Below, piece by piece: positions 54,082-64,000 of a stretch of DNA of 64,000 nt. Positions within the stretch are counted from its first letter, which is position 1, and the number at the start of each line of letters is the position of its first letter. The notes beneath the pieces were generated by a model. That model was given only the letters and a program-made list of their open reading frames with translations, ran no database searches and was not told the DNA's origin. Source of the DNA: Charina bottae (lineage: Eukaryota > Chordata > Lepidosauria > Squamata > Charinaidae). The position numbers were made by a program, and so were the translations under genes. The stretch is taken from NCBI GenBank assembly GCA_023362775.1, contig JALMGJ010000006.1, forward strand, positions 13,216,501 to 13,280,500. Reading direction: 5' to 3'.

Positions 54082-54205
54082 CAGTGTTTCTCAACCTTGG
54101 CAACTTTAAGATGGGTGGACTTCAACTCGCAGAATTCCTCAGCCAGCATATATTCTGGGAGTTGAAGTCCACCCGTCTTAAAGTTGCCAAGGTTGAGAAA
54201 CACTG
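54082..54205. mobile_element. hAT miniature element (CAGTGTTTCTCA family)
   Basis: 124-bp foldback with the termini of the 694 copy. Flanks GTCTATGC and GTCTAGGT match at six of eight positions. Confidence 0.88.
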
Positions 54206-54363
54206 GTCTAGGTATTTGAATATAGGGCTGCAACCACAAAACCAAAATAGATATTCAGTGCTGCAAAACAACTTTCAGCCTCTGATGAGCTGCCTTTCAG
54301 AGTGGCATGTGACAGATTATCAGATACATCAGCACATCCTAGAACTTGGACAGATGGGTGATA

Positions 54364-54364
54364 C

Positions 54365-54415
<51 letters not shown>
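54364..54415. repeat. (ATC)n microsatellite
   Basis: About 16 perfect ATC units. Confidence 0.97.
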
Positions 54416-54419
54416 TAGA

Positions 54420-55284
54420 TTTATTATGTCCACCTTACTCCAAAAGACACTTTAGAAAAATGCATCTATACAGGACTGATTAGAAGCTCCTAATCCTATA
54501 TAATCAAATAGTTTCCATTAAAAATAAATCAAGAATCACCAGATTCATCTACCTTGGATTTTATTTTCCCTAAATATAAAGCAAGCATTGTATCTTATTC
54601 TCATTTTTAAAATGAGAAACCTACTCCACTAGGTAATGGTTTGCCTTAAGCATACCACATCCATGTTCTGCAGACCATAAACCACAGTTTACAAACTCTG
54701 CAATGGAGAAGAATTTCTCTGCCCAGCACAAAGGGTTTTCCTTCTATGTTAATTTTTTTCTCCAAATGAAAGTAGAATATACTTTTTCATTTGCTTAGGG
54801 AGATGCACCTTCAAGGGAACCCCTGTGCCAATTATTCCATAGCAGAGCATATTTTATGGGACTCTGTTCAGAAGCAGGTAGAAGAAATTAGCTCTGAGTT
54901 CTGCAAATTACACACTCCTGGTTAACAATTTGTATCTTGAATTAATAGGACCTTATCTTCCATTATGTGAATGGTAAACTGTCAGATGGAGACACTTATG
55001 TGTAGAGTGATTTGGCTTAAAGACTCTATCTCTGTGACTGCCTTGTGTGCATTTGGCAAAAGAAAAGTTATTTCCAGCTTGGGTTCCAGATTTATGGAAA
55101 GGGCTGAGAGCACATATGGAATCTGGAACTGCCATTAATAAACTTAGGCGAGTGCTTTGGATGTATTATGCAATTTGCCAAATTGTTCCCAAGAAGCATT
55201 AATCTGGGGGAATTAAAAAGGCAGCCAAGGTTTAGCTGTCATGCAGTGCAGCCTCCCCCAACTTAGCATCCTCCAATTGCTAGT
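54420..55284. other. No recognised feature
   Basis: Unique sequence. Confidence 0.4.
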
Positions 55285-55660
55285 TGTGGAGTCCTTGGTG
55301 CTCTCTGAGCTTGGTTGTTTGCTTGTGGACGTTTTATTACCCGACTGGGTAACATCATCAGTGCGAGTGAGTGTGGGGTTTGCTGCCTGTTTATATACAG
55401 CAGCTTGTCCTGCCAGTGTTGGTGGGGGTGTGGTTTTCTCCTTGGTAGTTCCTTGTTTAGAGTATTGTTTTCTGCTTGATTGTTTGCCTGGTGTTAATCC
55501 CTGCTTATCTGGGTGTTGGCTGCTGGAGAGGATGTGTTCTGCTCTTTCTGTTTCGTTCTTAGCTTTTTTATTGTCGCTTTTGAATGGTGTGTAAATGTGG
55601 TCTATCTCTGTGTGTCTATTGATGGCTGATATGTCTGAATGCCCATTCTCCTGGGCTCCA
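55285..55660 (-). mobile_element. Family C repeat with decayed hammerhead-like core
   Basis: Plus strand 'GAGTCCTTGGTGCTCTCTGA' onward matches the 33091 copy and runs to 'TGGCTGATATGTCTGAATGC'. On the minus strand at about 55328-55363: GCA, CUGAUGA, U, stem GUUACC with GGUAAU, then AAAACGUC where GAAACGUC would be expected, so one core base (G12) is changed. No target duplication was found. Confidence 0.6.
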
Positions 55661-55664
55661 AAAA

Positions 55665-56945
55665 AAGCTCTTAAAACCTGACTTTGGTCCCAGGCCTGGG
55701 GTTAGCGCATCTGGGGGGAGGGTTGCCATGCTGTGTTTTAATGACGGTTTTTAGTCCGGTCTGTTTTGTTTTGTCTATATTTTTAATTGAATTAACTTAG
55801 TATTAGACTTTATAGGCCACCCAGAGACTGCTGGAGTGGGTGGCTAAAATAAATTTAATGGAATAAAATAAATAAGAAACTGTATTAGTGTAAAACGGGG
55901 GATTTAGTAAGTCCTGCATTATTGTGAGATTATCTCTTTATTGAATTTCTGCAGTTAAGAGAACCTACCTTGAATCTGTATCCCTTGTATGTGAATGCAG
56001 AGAAATAAGTATCTCCTTGTGTATTTTCCCTCATGGGGTAACATTCAACTATGCACGTTCATCCCCATCTTCAGTTCCAAAAGTTCAGTCAAGCAAAAGC
56101 TTTATCAATCTTGGTTTTTTATTCTCCTGCTGATTTGGTTGGCATTCACAGAAGTGTAGCAAATTACTGGGATAACACTCTTCCTCTGTTCAAATGGCCT
56201 GCATGTTATTGCTACTGTTGTGCTCACAGTCAAGATATGAACCACCTCAGGATAAACAATTTCTAATTGGTTTAAAGGTCAGGCGTTGAGTGATGATAAA
56301 GGCGAACAGATCCGAAAGCAAAGATGAAATGATATTTATTGTACAAAGGTATTTCATCTAAAGTCATCCAAATATATGTGCAAGGAACTACATAACACAC
56401 TTAAAAATATGCCAATAGGGCAGTTATTTTCTTTGCAGCACATCCTTGAGATGTTGAAATTCAGTTCCCAGCAACTTGGCCAGCATCTGACTTGTAGGTT
56501 TTGCACCATCTGAATGATCACAGGTTTCCTGCCCCTGGAGTCACGTTAATCATCTGTTTGGAGGGCTGTCATTTTTAATTCCTTCTCTCTTACATTCTTC
56601 CCTCTTCTAAATATCAGCTGAGCAAGTTCCTGCTAGAACCCCATATTCTTCCCTCAAATTGAACTCCACAAGATCTCCTTCTGCTCCTCTGCAGATGTAA
56701 TCCCCAAACCGAGCCACGGCCTCCCTACCTTTTGAAAATGAGAAGTTCTTGGGACTCCGCCACTAAGAAGGCCATTTCCGCCTTCTCCATCTTGGACAAG
56801 GGAACAAAGGAGAAGAACAAGAAGGGACATGGAAGGTAGACAGGGAATTCTAGCTCTGGAATGGCTTCACAGGCAAGCTCATAATATTGCTAGACTTGGC
56901 TGACCTGAAGTTGAAAGATTGAGTTCAACCTGTTGTGGGAACCAA
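55665..56945. other. No gene recognised
   Basis: 56330-56900 has a minus-strand AATAAA and pyrimidine-rich parts that could belong to an LTR, but no ends were identified. Confidence 0.4.
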
Positions 56946-56955
56946 ACTATTATGT

Positions 56956-57186
56956 CAGGGCTTTCCAAAGTTTTTCCCGCGGCGACACACCAACCGGCAA
57001 CCGGAAAACCCGGAAGTGCGGCAGCGCGAAAAAACCCGGAAGTGCTGCTGCCGCTTTCGGGTTTTGCGCGCTGCAGTTGGTGTGTCGCCGCGGGAAAACC
57101 TGGAAGCGCTGATGATGATCAGCGCTTCCGGGTTGTGTGGCGACACACCAGACTGTGTGTGGCGACACACAGTTTGGAAAGCTCTG
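56956..57186. mobile_element. hAT miniature element (CAGAGCTTTCCAAA family), GC-rich
   Basis: 231 bp from CAGGGCTTTCCAAAG to TTTGGAAAGCTCTG, with an exact 8-bp duplication TATTATGT (56948-56955 and 57187-57194). The interior is unlike the 4022 copy: GC-rich with several CCGGAAGTG-type boxes. No coding capacity. Confidence 0.92.
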
Positions 57187-57194
57187 TATTATGT

Positions 57195-57660
57195 TAATTC
57201 ACAATATAGCATGTTATGTGAACATAGGAATTGTGCTTCATATTTTATTAACCTGGACTTAGTATTAAGCATGTTGAATGAATCCAGGCATTGAAAATAG
57301 CCATAGATCTCTGTAGTGTTAATGAAAGGATCTAGTCAGGACCTGTGATCTACTGTATATACTACTAAAACTCTCCTGTTTGTAACCTTCAAGTAGCCGA
57401 AATGGTGCATCACAACACAACAATTTTTGAATGAAAGTACCTCAAGTTGGCTAACTTAAAGAATGCGTACAAAATCCGGGACCCATTACTCCCATGTAAC
57501 TGAAATTTCAAGGATATATATGAGCTCTTCTTAGGTTCCTCCTCCTCCTCCTCTTTCTAATATGTTTCCTTCCACCTACTTTGCAAATCACTGTATGGTC
57601 ATTTGGCATATTTAGAACTCCACTTTGGGGGTCATACATGTAACATCAGTCAGGAACACA
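57195..57660. other. No recognised feature
   Basis: Unique sequence with a short CTC run near 57540. Confidence 0.4.
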
Positions 57661-57667
57661 TTAATCC

Positions 57668-58130
57668 TTTTGGAAAAATACTGTAACTTTCAGTTTAGTT
57701 TCTGCCCAGCACACACCCAGTATATGCAGATCGGAGCAAGCACACATGCCATTCAGTTCAGCTAGCAAATAGTTGATATTTATTGATTAAACATTAAGAC
57801 ATTTCAAAATCAGTTAATTAGCAAAAACAGGACAGAAGGCAGACAAAAACACACAGAGAGAGACAGAGAGAGAAAGACATGAACAATAGGGAAGAATTTA
57901 CATTATCAGTATAGCTATATAATTACATCAAAAGGCACAGAACTTTCCAGAGTCACTGGAAACAATTCTGTCCTATAGGAAGCATCCTTTGGTTATTCCA
58001 GCTTTACCCATTTTATGCCCATAAGGGCAGCAGAACAGAGATGGGAAGTGGGACACCAGGTGATCCCACCTTTATTCTGCATCATGAAGGAAATAATTTG
58101 ATGGATGGGGATGATACAGTATATCCAACA
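57668..58130 (-). mobile_element. Solo LTR, minus copy of a two-copy family
   Basis: 463 bp, reverse complement of the 53402 family. Exact 5-bp duplication AATCC (57663-57667 and 58131-58135). The 3' terminal CA has mutated to AA. AATAAA occurs on the minus strand within 'TTTATTGATT' near 57780. Confidence 0.85.
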
Positions 58131-58135
58131 AATCC

Positions 58136-58468
58136 ACACACCTCTTTTTCTGGATTTTGCAACAACTGTGAAGGGCAGCTAAAAAGGATGCAGCTGCTTT
58201 ACAGTGCTCCCAACTGGTACTTTGTGCATAACCACACAACATCCAAATCGCATTTTACCCTTCAAATCCAGAAGCTACTACCTGGGTGACTTTGGGATGA
58301 GGACACTGATTTTGGATTTCATCCATGTTGGAAGACAAGTGGGTTCTCCTGGGCATGGCTTTAAATGGTTATCAGGGACATTGTGAACCAGCTGTCTTTA
58401 CAAATTGCACCAAGCTATGAAGTGGATCTAGTAAATGTCAGTGATTGGGTCAGACATTATAAACTGCT
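58136..58468. other. No recognised feature
   Basis: Unique sequence. Confidence 0.4.
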
Positions 58469-58469
58469 T

Positions 58470-58645
58470 TAATATATTTATTAAATTTGTATACTGCTCG
58501 ACTCCCAATGGCCCTGAGCGATCTTGTAAGACTCTTCTGTCTTAGCCTTCCCTACATTGTTGCTGTCCTGTGTGTGAGGGACTACACTTCCCATGATTTA
58601 TAGTCTCCATGGTTGGGAATTCTGGGAGTTATAAGCCTTGGGATG
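58470..58645 (-). mobile_element. L2/CR1 tail fragment and a short foldback
   Basis: 58475-58545 ('TATTTATTAAATTTGTATAC', 'GGCCCTGAGCG') is an antisense L2/CR1 end. 58582-58640 ('ACTACACTTCCCATGA' to 'AATTCTGGGAGTTATA') is a short foldback resembling the core of the CAGTGTTTCTCA elements. Confidence 0.5.
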
Positions 58646-58649
58646 ATAC

Positions 58650-59838
58650 CAAGTTGAAAAAGGCACCTGAACTCCCACTGAAGTCAATGGGGTTTATTTC
58701 TATAGTACAGAATTGCAAGTAACTGGAACAGTTGATTTCTTAGGGACAAAGTCCCAAGTTCTGCTTTGTCTCATTGCAGCACTTCTTCCTCTCCTGCTTC
58801 CCAGGAGAGGAACCAACGAATGGGATTTCTATTCTCCGTTGCCTTTCAAAGGATACAGGAGGCACCAAGGGTTGCTATTAAGGAATGTAAAGTGAATATT
58901 GCAGCAATCTGTGTCCTGGATTTTCCTCTGCTGGCTTCCAGTTGCCAACTAATAGCTTGGCTTTATTCATTTCTTTGCAGTCTAAATGGATAGCAAGTCT
59001 CAGGAAAGCTGTATGGTGTTACAGACTTGGCTTCAGGAATAGGCCTGGAGTCTTCAAGTACAGCAAAGGAGCAGAAACAGTGCTAATAACTTCCTATAAT
59101 CAACCCTTTGTGGCTTTGAAGCTGTGGATGTTCCCGAGACTCATTTATGGCTGTGGCGTTTATATTTGGGAGGGGGGAGGAGATTAGAATAGCAGTTTCC
59201 CCCCCAAGATTCATAGCCATTTAGAACAAACTGTGAAATAATATATCATTTTCTGTGCCTCTGAAAGCCTAGCTGTGTTAAGAGAAACCATCTTCATACA
59301 TATATGAACAGCAAAGGAAATCCCACTATGGATTATTTCTGCTTTAATTTTGCTTTGACTGTCTTGATGGATGAATTTAGTATTCCCAGAAACAGAAAGA
59401 TTTTTTAAATTGTCTATTTATTTAGAGACCTTCATAAACAGCTATACAAAATCCCAAGAAATTGGCAAGAGATTTTCTGATCTTGCTGAGGAAGCTTCTC
59501 CTGGCTTAAGATGCAGTGTTTCTATTATTAATGACAGGGTTTAGAGTCAGAGTCGCTACTGTGGGAACTGAATGCTCGCTATGTCAACTCAGTAGTAAGC
59601 ACCATTGAAAGTGCTTATTTTCAGGTTGGAGAGCACAGATTTTACTCATGGGGGCTCATCAAAGAAACACAGCAGGAGCTATTGGCCTCAAGGAGCTGTT
59701 GACCAGAAGTTGACTCAACCCTAGGCTATTATATCTAGGCTGCAAAGATCTGCATGACCACTAGATGGCAGCCAAGAGGTACAGAAAAGTCTATCAGTTT
59801 GCTGCCATCTGCTGGTCATGTGTATTTGGGCAGCCCAG
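58650..59838. other. Unique sequence, no gene recognised
   Basis: ORFs at 58713-59187 have no family signal. Confidence 0.4.
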
Positions 59839-60049
59839 ATTATTTAGTTATTTATTTATTAAATTTTGCCACCGCCCATCTCCCCCCAAAGGAGGGACTC
59901 TGGGCAGTTAACAGTAATGATAAAAGCCTTAAATAACATATACATAATAAGTATTAACTACAATATAATAAAAAGCATAAATATAATATAAAATCCAGAT
60001 GATGATTGATAATTATAGCACCGCTTGTGTATGTCTAAATGGCCATTTT

Positions 60050-61837
60050 ATGGCACCAGCCATCTCCAGGAGTGATTACTTCTCTCCCCACCCCAGGCAA
60101 GGTGGCAAAACCAGGTTTTTAGGTGCTTTTGAAAGATCACAAGAGATGGGATCTGTCTTATTTCTGGGGGAAGGCTGTTCCAAAGGGCAGGAGCCACTGC
60201 AGAGAAGGCCCGCTTCCTGGACCCCGCCAGATGGAATTCTCTTAGAGACGGGTTCCGTAGCATACTCTCTCTACATGATCAGGTGGGACGGGTTGATGTG
60301 ATGGGGATGATATGGTCCCACAGGTACCCTGGACCCATGCCATGAAGGGCTTTAAAGGTGATAACCAACACCTTGAATTGGACCCGGAAGCAAACTGGTA
60401 CCCAATACAGATCGCGAAGCAACGGTGTAACATGTGCCAATCTAGGGGCACCAAGAATTGCTTGCGCAGCCGCATTCTAGACCAGCTGTAGCTTCTGGAT
60501 ACTCTTCAAGGGTAGCCCCATGTAGAGCGCATTGCAGTAGTCTATATGGGAGATGACCAGGGCACGAGTGACCGTGCGAAGGGCATCCCAGTCCAGGAAA
60601 GGATGTAACTGGCATACAACACAAAGTTGCATAAAGGACCTCCTGGCCACAACTGCCACCTGCTCTTCGAACAGGAGTCGTGAGTCCAGGAGGACCCCCA
60701 AATTATGCACTGGGTCTGTCTGGGGCAGTGCAACCCCATCCAGCACTAAGGATGTTAAGTTCCTGGATACCGAGGAGCCCCCCACCCACAGCCACTCCAT
60801 CTTACCAGGGTTCAGCTGAAGCCTGTTGTTCCCCATCCAGACCCCCACAGCCCCCAGGCACCGCAAGAGGACGGTCACAGCATCACTTACTTCACCCAGG
60901 ACAACGATGTATAATTGGGTATCATCAGCATATTGATGATACTTCATCCTGTGATGATGGATGGTCTCGCCCAGCGGTTTCATGTAGATGTTAAAAAGGA
61001 GCGGAGATAGTACCAAGCCCTGTGGCATCCCACAAAGAATAGGCCGCGGGCTGGATCTCTCCTCTCCTATCAACACCAATTGGGACCGGCCCTGGAGGAA
61101 GGAGGTGAACCAGCGCAAAACCACGCTGCCCACCCCCAACTCTCTGAGCCGACCCAAAAGGATACCATGGTCGATGGTATCGAAAGCCGCTGAGAGGTCA
61201 AGAAGGGCCAGGATGGATGCACTGCCCCCATCCCGCTCCTGCCAAAGATCATCCATAAGTGTGATCAATGCTGTTTCCACCCCATGACCGGGCCTGAAAC
61301 CTGACTGGAAGGGGTCTAGATAATCCGTTTCTTCCAGAATCCTCTGGAGTTGCAATGCAACCACTTTCTCAACCACCTTCCCCAAGAAGGGGAGGTGGGA
61401 GACTTGGCGAAAATTATGCAGTACAGTGGGGTCCAGCAATGGTTTCTTGAGGAGGGGGCACACCAGCGCCTCCTTAAAGGTTGCTGGAATCACCCCCTCT
61501 CTCAAGGATGAATTTACCATTGCTTGGACCCAACCACATGTCACCTCCCGAGCTGTTTTCACTAGCCAGGAGGGGCAAGGGTCTAGTTGACAGGTGGTGG
61601 CATTTACACTCCAGAGGATCCTGTCCACTTCCACAGGTCCAACGGGGTCAAACTGCTCCCAGATAACAGGGTAAGCCCGTTCCCTTGGCATCTCCACTGA
61701 ACCTGCCTCACGCTTGGAGTCCAACTTAGAACGGATCCAAGCAATTTTATACTGCAGATGCTGAGAAAACTCCTCAGCATGGCCCTGAAGATAGATCACC
61801 AAGCCACCCTTTCCCAAAAGGGATCGATTGACCTTGA
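60050..61837 (-). pseudogene. L2/CR1 reverse transcriptase, C-terminal two thirds
   Basis: 446 codons are open from 61817 to 60477. Reverse transcriptase landmarks: 'LDPFQSGFRPGHGVETAL' (finger), 'LLDLSAAFDTIDHGILL' (palm A), 'GMPQGLVLSPLLFNIYM' (B), 'YADDTQLYI' (C, catalytic DD), 'LNPGKMEWLWVG' (D). The frame stops near 60477; a continuation in the next frame gives 'RLAHVTPLLRDLYWVPVCFR' and then 'FSAVAPALWNSLPPEIR' and 'QKHLKTWF', the usual end. It would copy LINE RNA at the nick. Upstream endonuclease is not visible in the window. Confidence 0.88.
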
Positions 61838-62442
61838 TGTTAGAGTTTTTCTATGTAGAATGCATACGAATGGATTCCTTCACTGTGAATTCCTAGCTTG
61901 TAAAGCTAGTATTTTTCCATTCCCTCTGCTGTAAATGTTCCCATAACAAAAAGCAAGTAAACAACAGGTGTGTGGCCTTGCCATAGCCAAAACAACCAGG
62001 CCAAATTGCTTATCTCATGGGAACAGTGTCCCGAAGGGAAGACAATGTGCAACACTGCCATCTCATGGCGATTTATAGTAAGTACAACTCTGTAAATGCA
62101 TTGTCAGTTTGAAAATGTCCTGACCCACATATGGCCAATCAGAATGCTGAACCAAGTGTATAATTCAGCTATGAACTATGGGTCTACATCCATCTTTCTT
62201 CTTGACTTCTATCTGTCCTGTTACCATGTACTCTGTTCCTGAACTGTAACTATGCCTGCTTTGTATGGGCCATGATTTTTCATCACATCTGCTGATGGAA
62301 CTCTGCGTATGCTTTGTTTTTTCCTTTTGCAATAATGTACTATATCTCCATTATTGCCTTATGCTACAATAAAATATTGTTAGCCTTATCATTGTTTGGA
62401 TTACTCTGCGCCTGAAACCCCTAAAGCCAGCAACATCCCACA
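61838..62442 (+). mobile_element. Solo LTR inside the L2/CR1 LINE
   Basis: 605 bp from TGTTAGAGTTTTTC to AACATCCCACA with an exact 5-bp duplication CTTGA (61833-61837 and 62443-62447). AATAAA is at 62368-62373, giving plus orientation. Removing the LTR and one duplication restores the LINE reading frame. Confidence 0.9.
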
Positions 62443-62606
62443 CTTGAACAGGATCGCTGGATGGCATTCTGCAGATGCAATAAGAGCGGAGAAATATTGA
62501 TGTTTCGCCACTCTTACCGCCACAAGGTAGGCCTTAATAGCAGCTCTAGCTTGTGTTCGGTCAGGTTTGGGCCTTGTTTTTCTCCAGAGGCACTCTAGGC
62601 ATCTCT

Positions 62607-63151
62607 TTGTTAGAAGTAAATTTTATCTTACCAAGTTCGTTCCTGAGCCGGGAGTAAAGAAACTGACAAATTGCATGAAGTTAGGAGTTTATTCACCCAA
62701 GAGCAAAAGCAATGACAGCAAGCTGTTAGGTGGGCGGCCGCGCAGGACCCCCTTCCTATAGCACATTATATAGATTCCATTCAACTCCTCCTTTAGAAGA
62801 CCACCCCTTACTCAGTTACCCATACTCCACCTTACCCTCATTCCATATTAGGAACTTCCTTCCTTCACTCCATATTAGGAACTTCCTTCCATCCTTGCTA
62901 GGGCTCCTTGACCGTTATTAAACAATATATTTTCCCTGGAGAAGCTATCCTTGGAAAGTACACTTTATCTTTCTATGGGCACAGCTATCTATCAAGGCCT
63001 GTTAGAAAGGAAGGGTGTCAACAAAACTCTTCAAGGAAATACAACATGGTTTCAGAGCCATAATGCAAGTGCAAATGTTTCTAATATATGAATATGAAAT
63101 ATATTTGTATTTATATATACAGAAATGTAAGAATATGTTTACAATCCAACA
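62607..63151 (-). mobile_element. 3' LTR of an endogenous retrovirus
   Basis: 545 bp, plus-strand ends TGTTAGAAG and ATCCAACA (TG...CA). On the minus strand there is a TATA-like box at 62763-62774 and AATAAA at 62688-62693. It directly follows a polypurine tract and lies downstream of an integrase remnant, as expected for the 3' LTR. The outer flank lies in the L2/CR1 LINE. The other LTR must lie beyond position 64000. Confidence 0.82.
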
Positions 63152-63164
63152 ATCCCCCCTCTGT
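63152..63164 (-). promoter_or_regulatory. Polypurine tract of the endogenous retrovirus
   Basis: The minus strand reads CAGAGGGGGGAT immediately before the LTR, the primer site for plus-strand DNA synthesis in retroviruses. Confidence 0.75.
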
Positions 63165-63439
63165 GCATGGGAAAGCATATTCCCATAGCACACCTAGGAA
63201 TGGTCCAGTCAGTAGTTGTGGTTGAGGAAGCAAAGGGAATAGCGACTGGATTCCCTTTAGAAATCTCTAGTAGGAGGGTCCACAGCATTATAAGCCAAGA
63301 CATTCTTTCAAACCCCAAATGTCAGAATCCAGATCCCTAATGAGCTTGATGGGAGGCCAAGGCAGGAAGGGGGCTGTGATCTTGGACTGCTGGTCTGACG
63401 TGTGTCCAATGAAGCCAGGTGTTTTGTTCAGCAACCCGA
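63165..63439 (-). other. Short region between pol remnant and polypurine tract
   Basis: About 275 bp with no recognisable envelope sequence. It suggests an internal deletion of the provirus or an element lacking envelope. Confidence 0.5.
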
Positions 63440-64000
63440 ACTGCTGTTTGTGTTGTCAAAAGGATATCCACACCCAATCACCTGGTTCAAAAGGATGAAG
63501 AGTTTCTTCCAATGGCAAGGTCTGGAGTACAGCACTTCATTTCCATAGAGATCGCAAGTACCTGCACATAGAGAGGAGATAAGAAAATAACGTAGAATCC
63601 CCCCTCTCCAGGTGAAGGGAGTGGGGATCCAGGCCTTTTGAAACATCTGGTGGCCTGCCAAAAAGGAACTCAAATGGAGACAATCCCACATCTTTTCAAG
63701 GTCGGGTACATAAGTGAAATAAAGTGATAGGCAATACCTGGGGCCACTTTAAATGCGTCTCCTGGCATAATTTTCCTAGCAATGTCTTGAGTTCCCTGTT
63801 AGCCCATTCCACCCCCCACCCCGAAGATAAGGGACATGTAAGTTCTGTGTGATGCCTAAAGCTTGCAGGATGTGAGTAATCACGTGTGCCGCAAAGTGTT
63901 GGCCACAGTCCATAACTAAGACAGAGGATGCTGTATCAGGGAACGATGTCCTTCAGCAGGTGTCTTGCAGTTTCAATTGCGGTAGCATGTCAACAAGGGA
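63440..64000 (-). pseudogene. Retroviral pol (integrase) remnant
   Basis: Minus-strand reading in shifting frames shows the integrase core with the 'MDCG' region (normally T-D-N/R-G), 'LQALGI', then the 'SPFE-LFGR-P' phrase and, near 63480, the 'HPF-PGDWV' C-terminal phrase characteristic of gammaretrovirus-like integrases. Stops and frameshifts break it several times (for example a stop after the first shown helix and one near 63710). The sequence passes from the end of pol to the polypurine tract in about 280 bp, so no envelope gene is present. It is a decayed copy and continues beyond the window. Confidence 0.82.

Larger units (their letters stand above)
59840..62606 (-). mobile_element. 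Young L2/CR1 LINE, 5'-truncated by later insertion
   Basis: The 3' end at about 59840-59910 has the TAAATAA tail and 'GGGGGGAGATGGGCGG'. Coding runs from about 60050 to the window's upper part. The coding frame continues across the solo LTR at 61838: before it 'FSALIASAECHPAILFK', after it 'VNRSLLGKGGLVIY', and the duplication CTTGA accounts for the join. The upstream end meets the retroviral LTR at 62607, so more LINE may lie beyond the provirus. Confidence 0.9.

Noticed and set aside
54208..54455. ORFs with poly-S or poly-M
   Set aside because: Translation of the (ATC)n microsatellite.
62431..62460. Primer-binding-site-like 'GAACAGGATC' after the LTR at 61838
   Set aside because: The 5-bp duplication CTTGA and the restored LINE frame show that this sequence is LINE DNA, and the LTR is solo.
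1..64000. Host protein-coding exons, tRNA genes, CRISPR arrays
   Set aside because: No open frame outside mobile elements showed a recognised domain or splice-site context; tRNA-like boxes all belong to SINEs; no CRISPR-like spaced repeats exist, and such arrays are not expected in this type of genome.

Overview
This window looks like repeat-rich intergenic or intronic DNA from a squamate reptile (lizard or snake). The evidence is the repeat mix: a nearly complete BovB (RTE) LINE, several tRNA-headed SINEs of the Sauria SINE type, L2/CR1-type LINEs, many hAT transposons with exact 8-bp target duplications, solo LTRs, an endogenous retrovirus end and long microsatellites. No host exon, tRNA, rRNA or CRISPR was recognised. 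All persuasive coding sequence belongs to mobile elements. The species cannot be named from this sequence.

Layout. 0-9 kb: CR1 tails, hAT miniature elements, three insertions with hammerhead-like cores or related arms (220-357, 2528-2799, 4783-5085) and microsatellites. 9.0-12.1 kb: minus-strand BovB whose frame is broken at only three visible places. 13.4-16.7 kb: complete but inactive Charlie/GTF2IRD2-like hAT with an exact 8-bp duplication, containing a GC-rich passenger module and an arthropod-looking LINE fragment with its own 11-bp duplication. 20.9-25.8 kb: Sauria SINEs, a solo LTR and a Buster/ZBED5-like hAT with an uninterrupted 618-codon transposase. 29.3-32.3 kb: an RTE LINE interrupted by a hAT element and by an L1-like non-autonomous element that itself holds a SINE. 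33.1-34.0 kb: solo LTR inside another hammerhead-bearing repeat. 39.1-39.5 and 48.7-49.5 kb: two copies of a hAT carrying a CCAAT-box minisatellite. 46.5-47.8 kb: old CR1 split by a palindromic hammerhead-type insertion. 52.3-52.6 kb: the same kind of insertion inside a tiny BovB tail. 53.4 and 57.7 kb: two inverted copies of one LTR. 59.8-64 kb: young L2/CR1 LINE split by a solo LTR and then by a retrovirus whose LTR, polypurine tract and decayed integrase run off the window.

How the parts relate. The window is a layered record of insertions whose order can be read from nested target duplications. BovB probably supplied the enzymes for the Sauria SINEs and the very short BovB tails. The most interesting signal is that three sequence-unrelated repeat families share a core of CUGA-N-GA, a variable but paired stem, then GAAACGU, flanked by a short second helix. 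This is the architecture of minimal hammerhead ribozymes known from Penelope-like elements. Two other signals deserve follow-up: a GC-rich, CCAAT-bearing module recurring inside unrelated transposons, and the arthropod-like fragment inside a vertebrate hAT.
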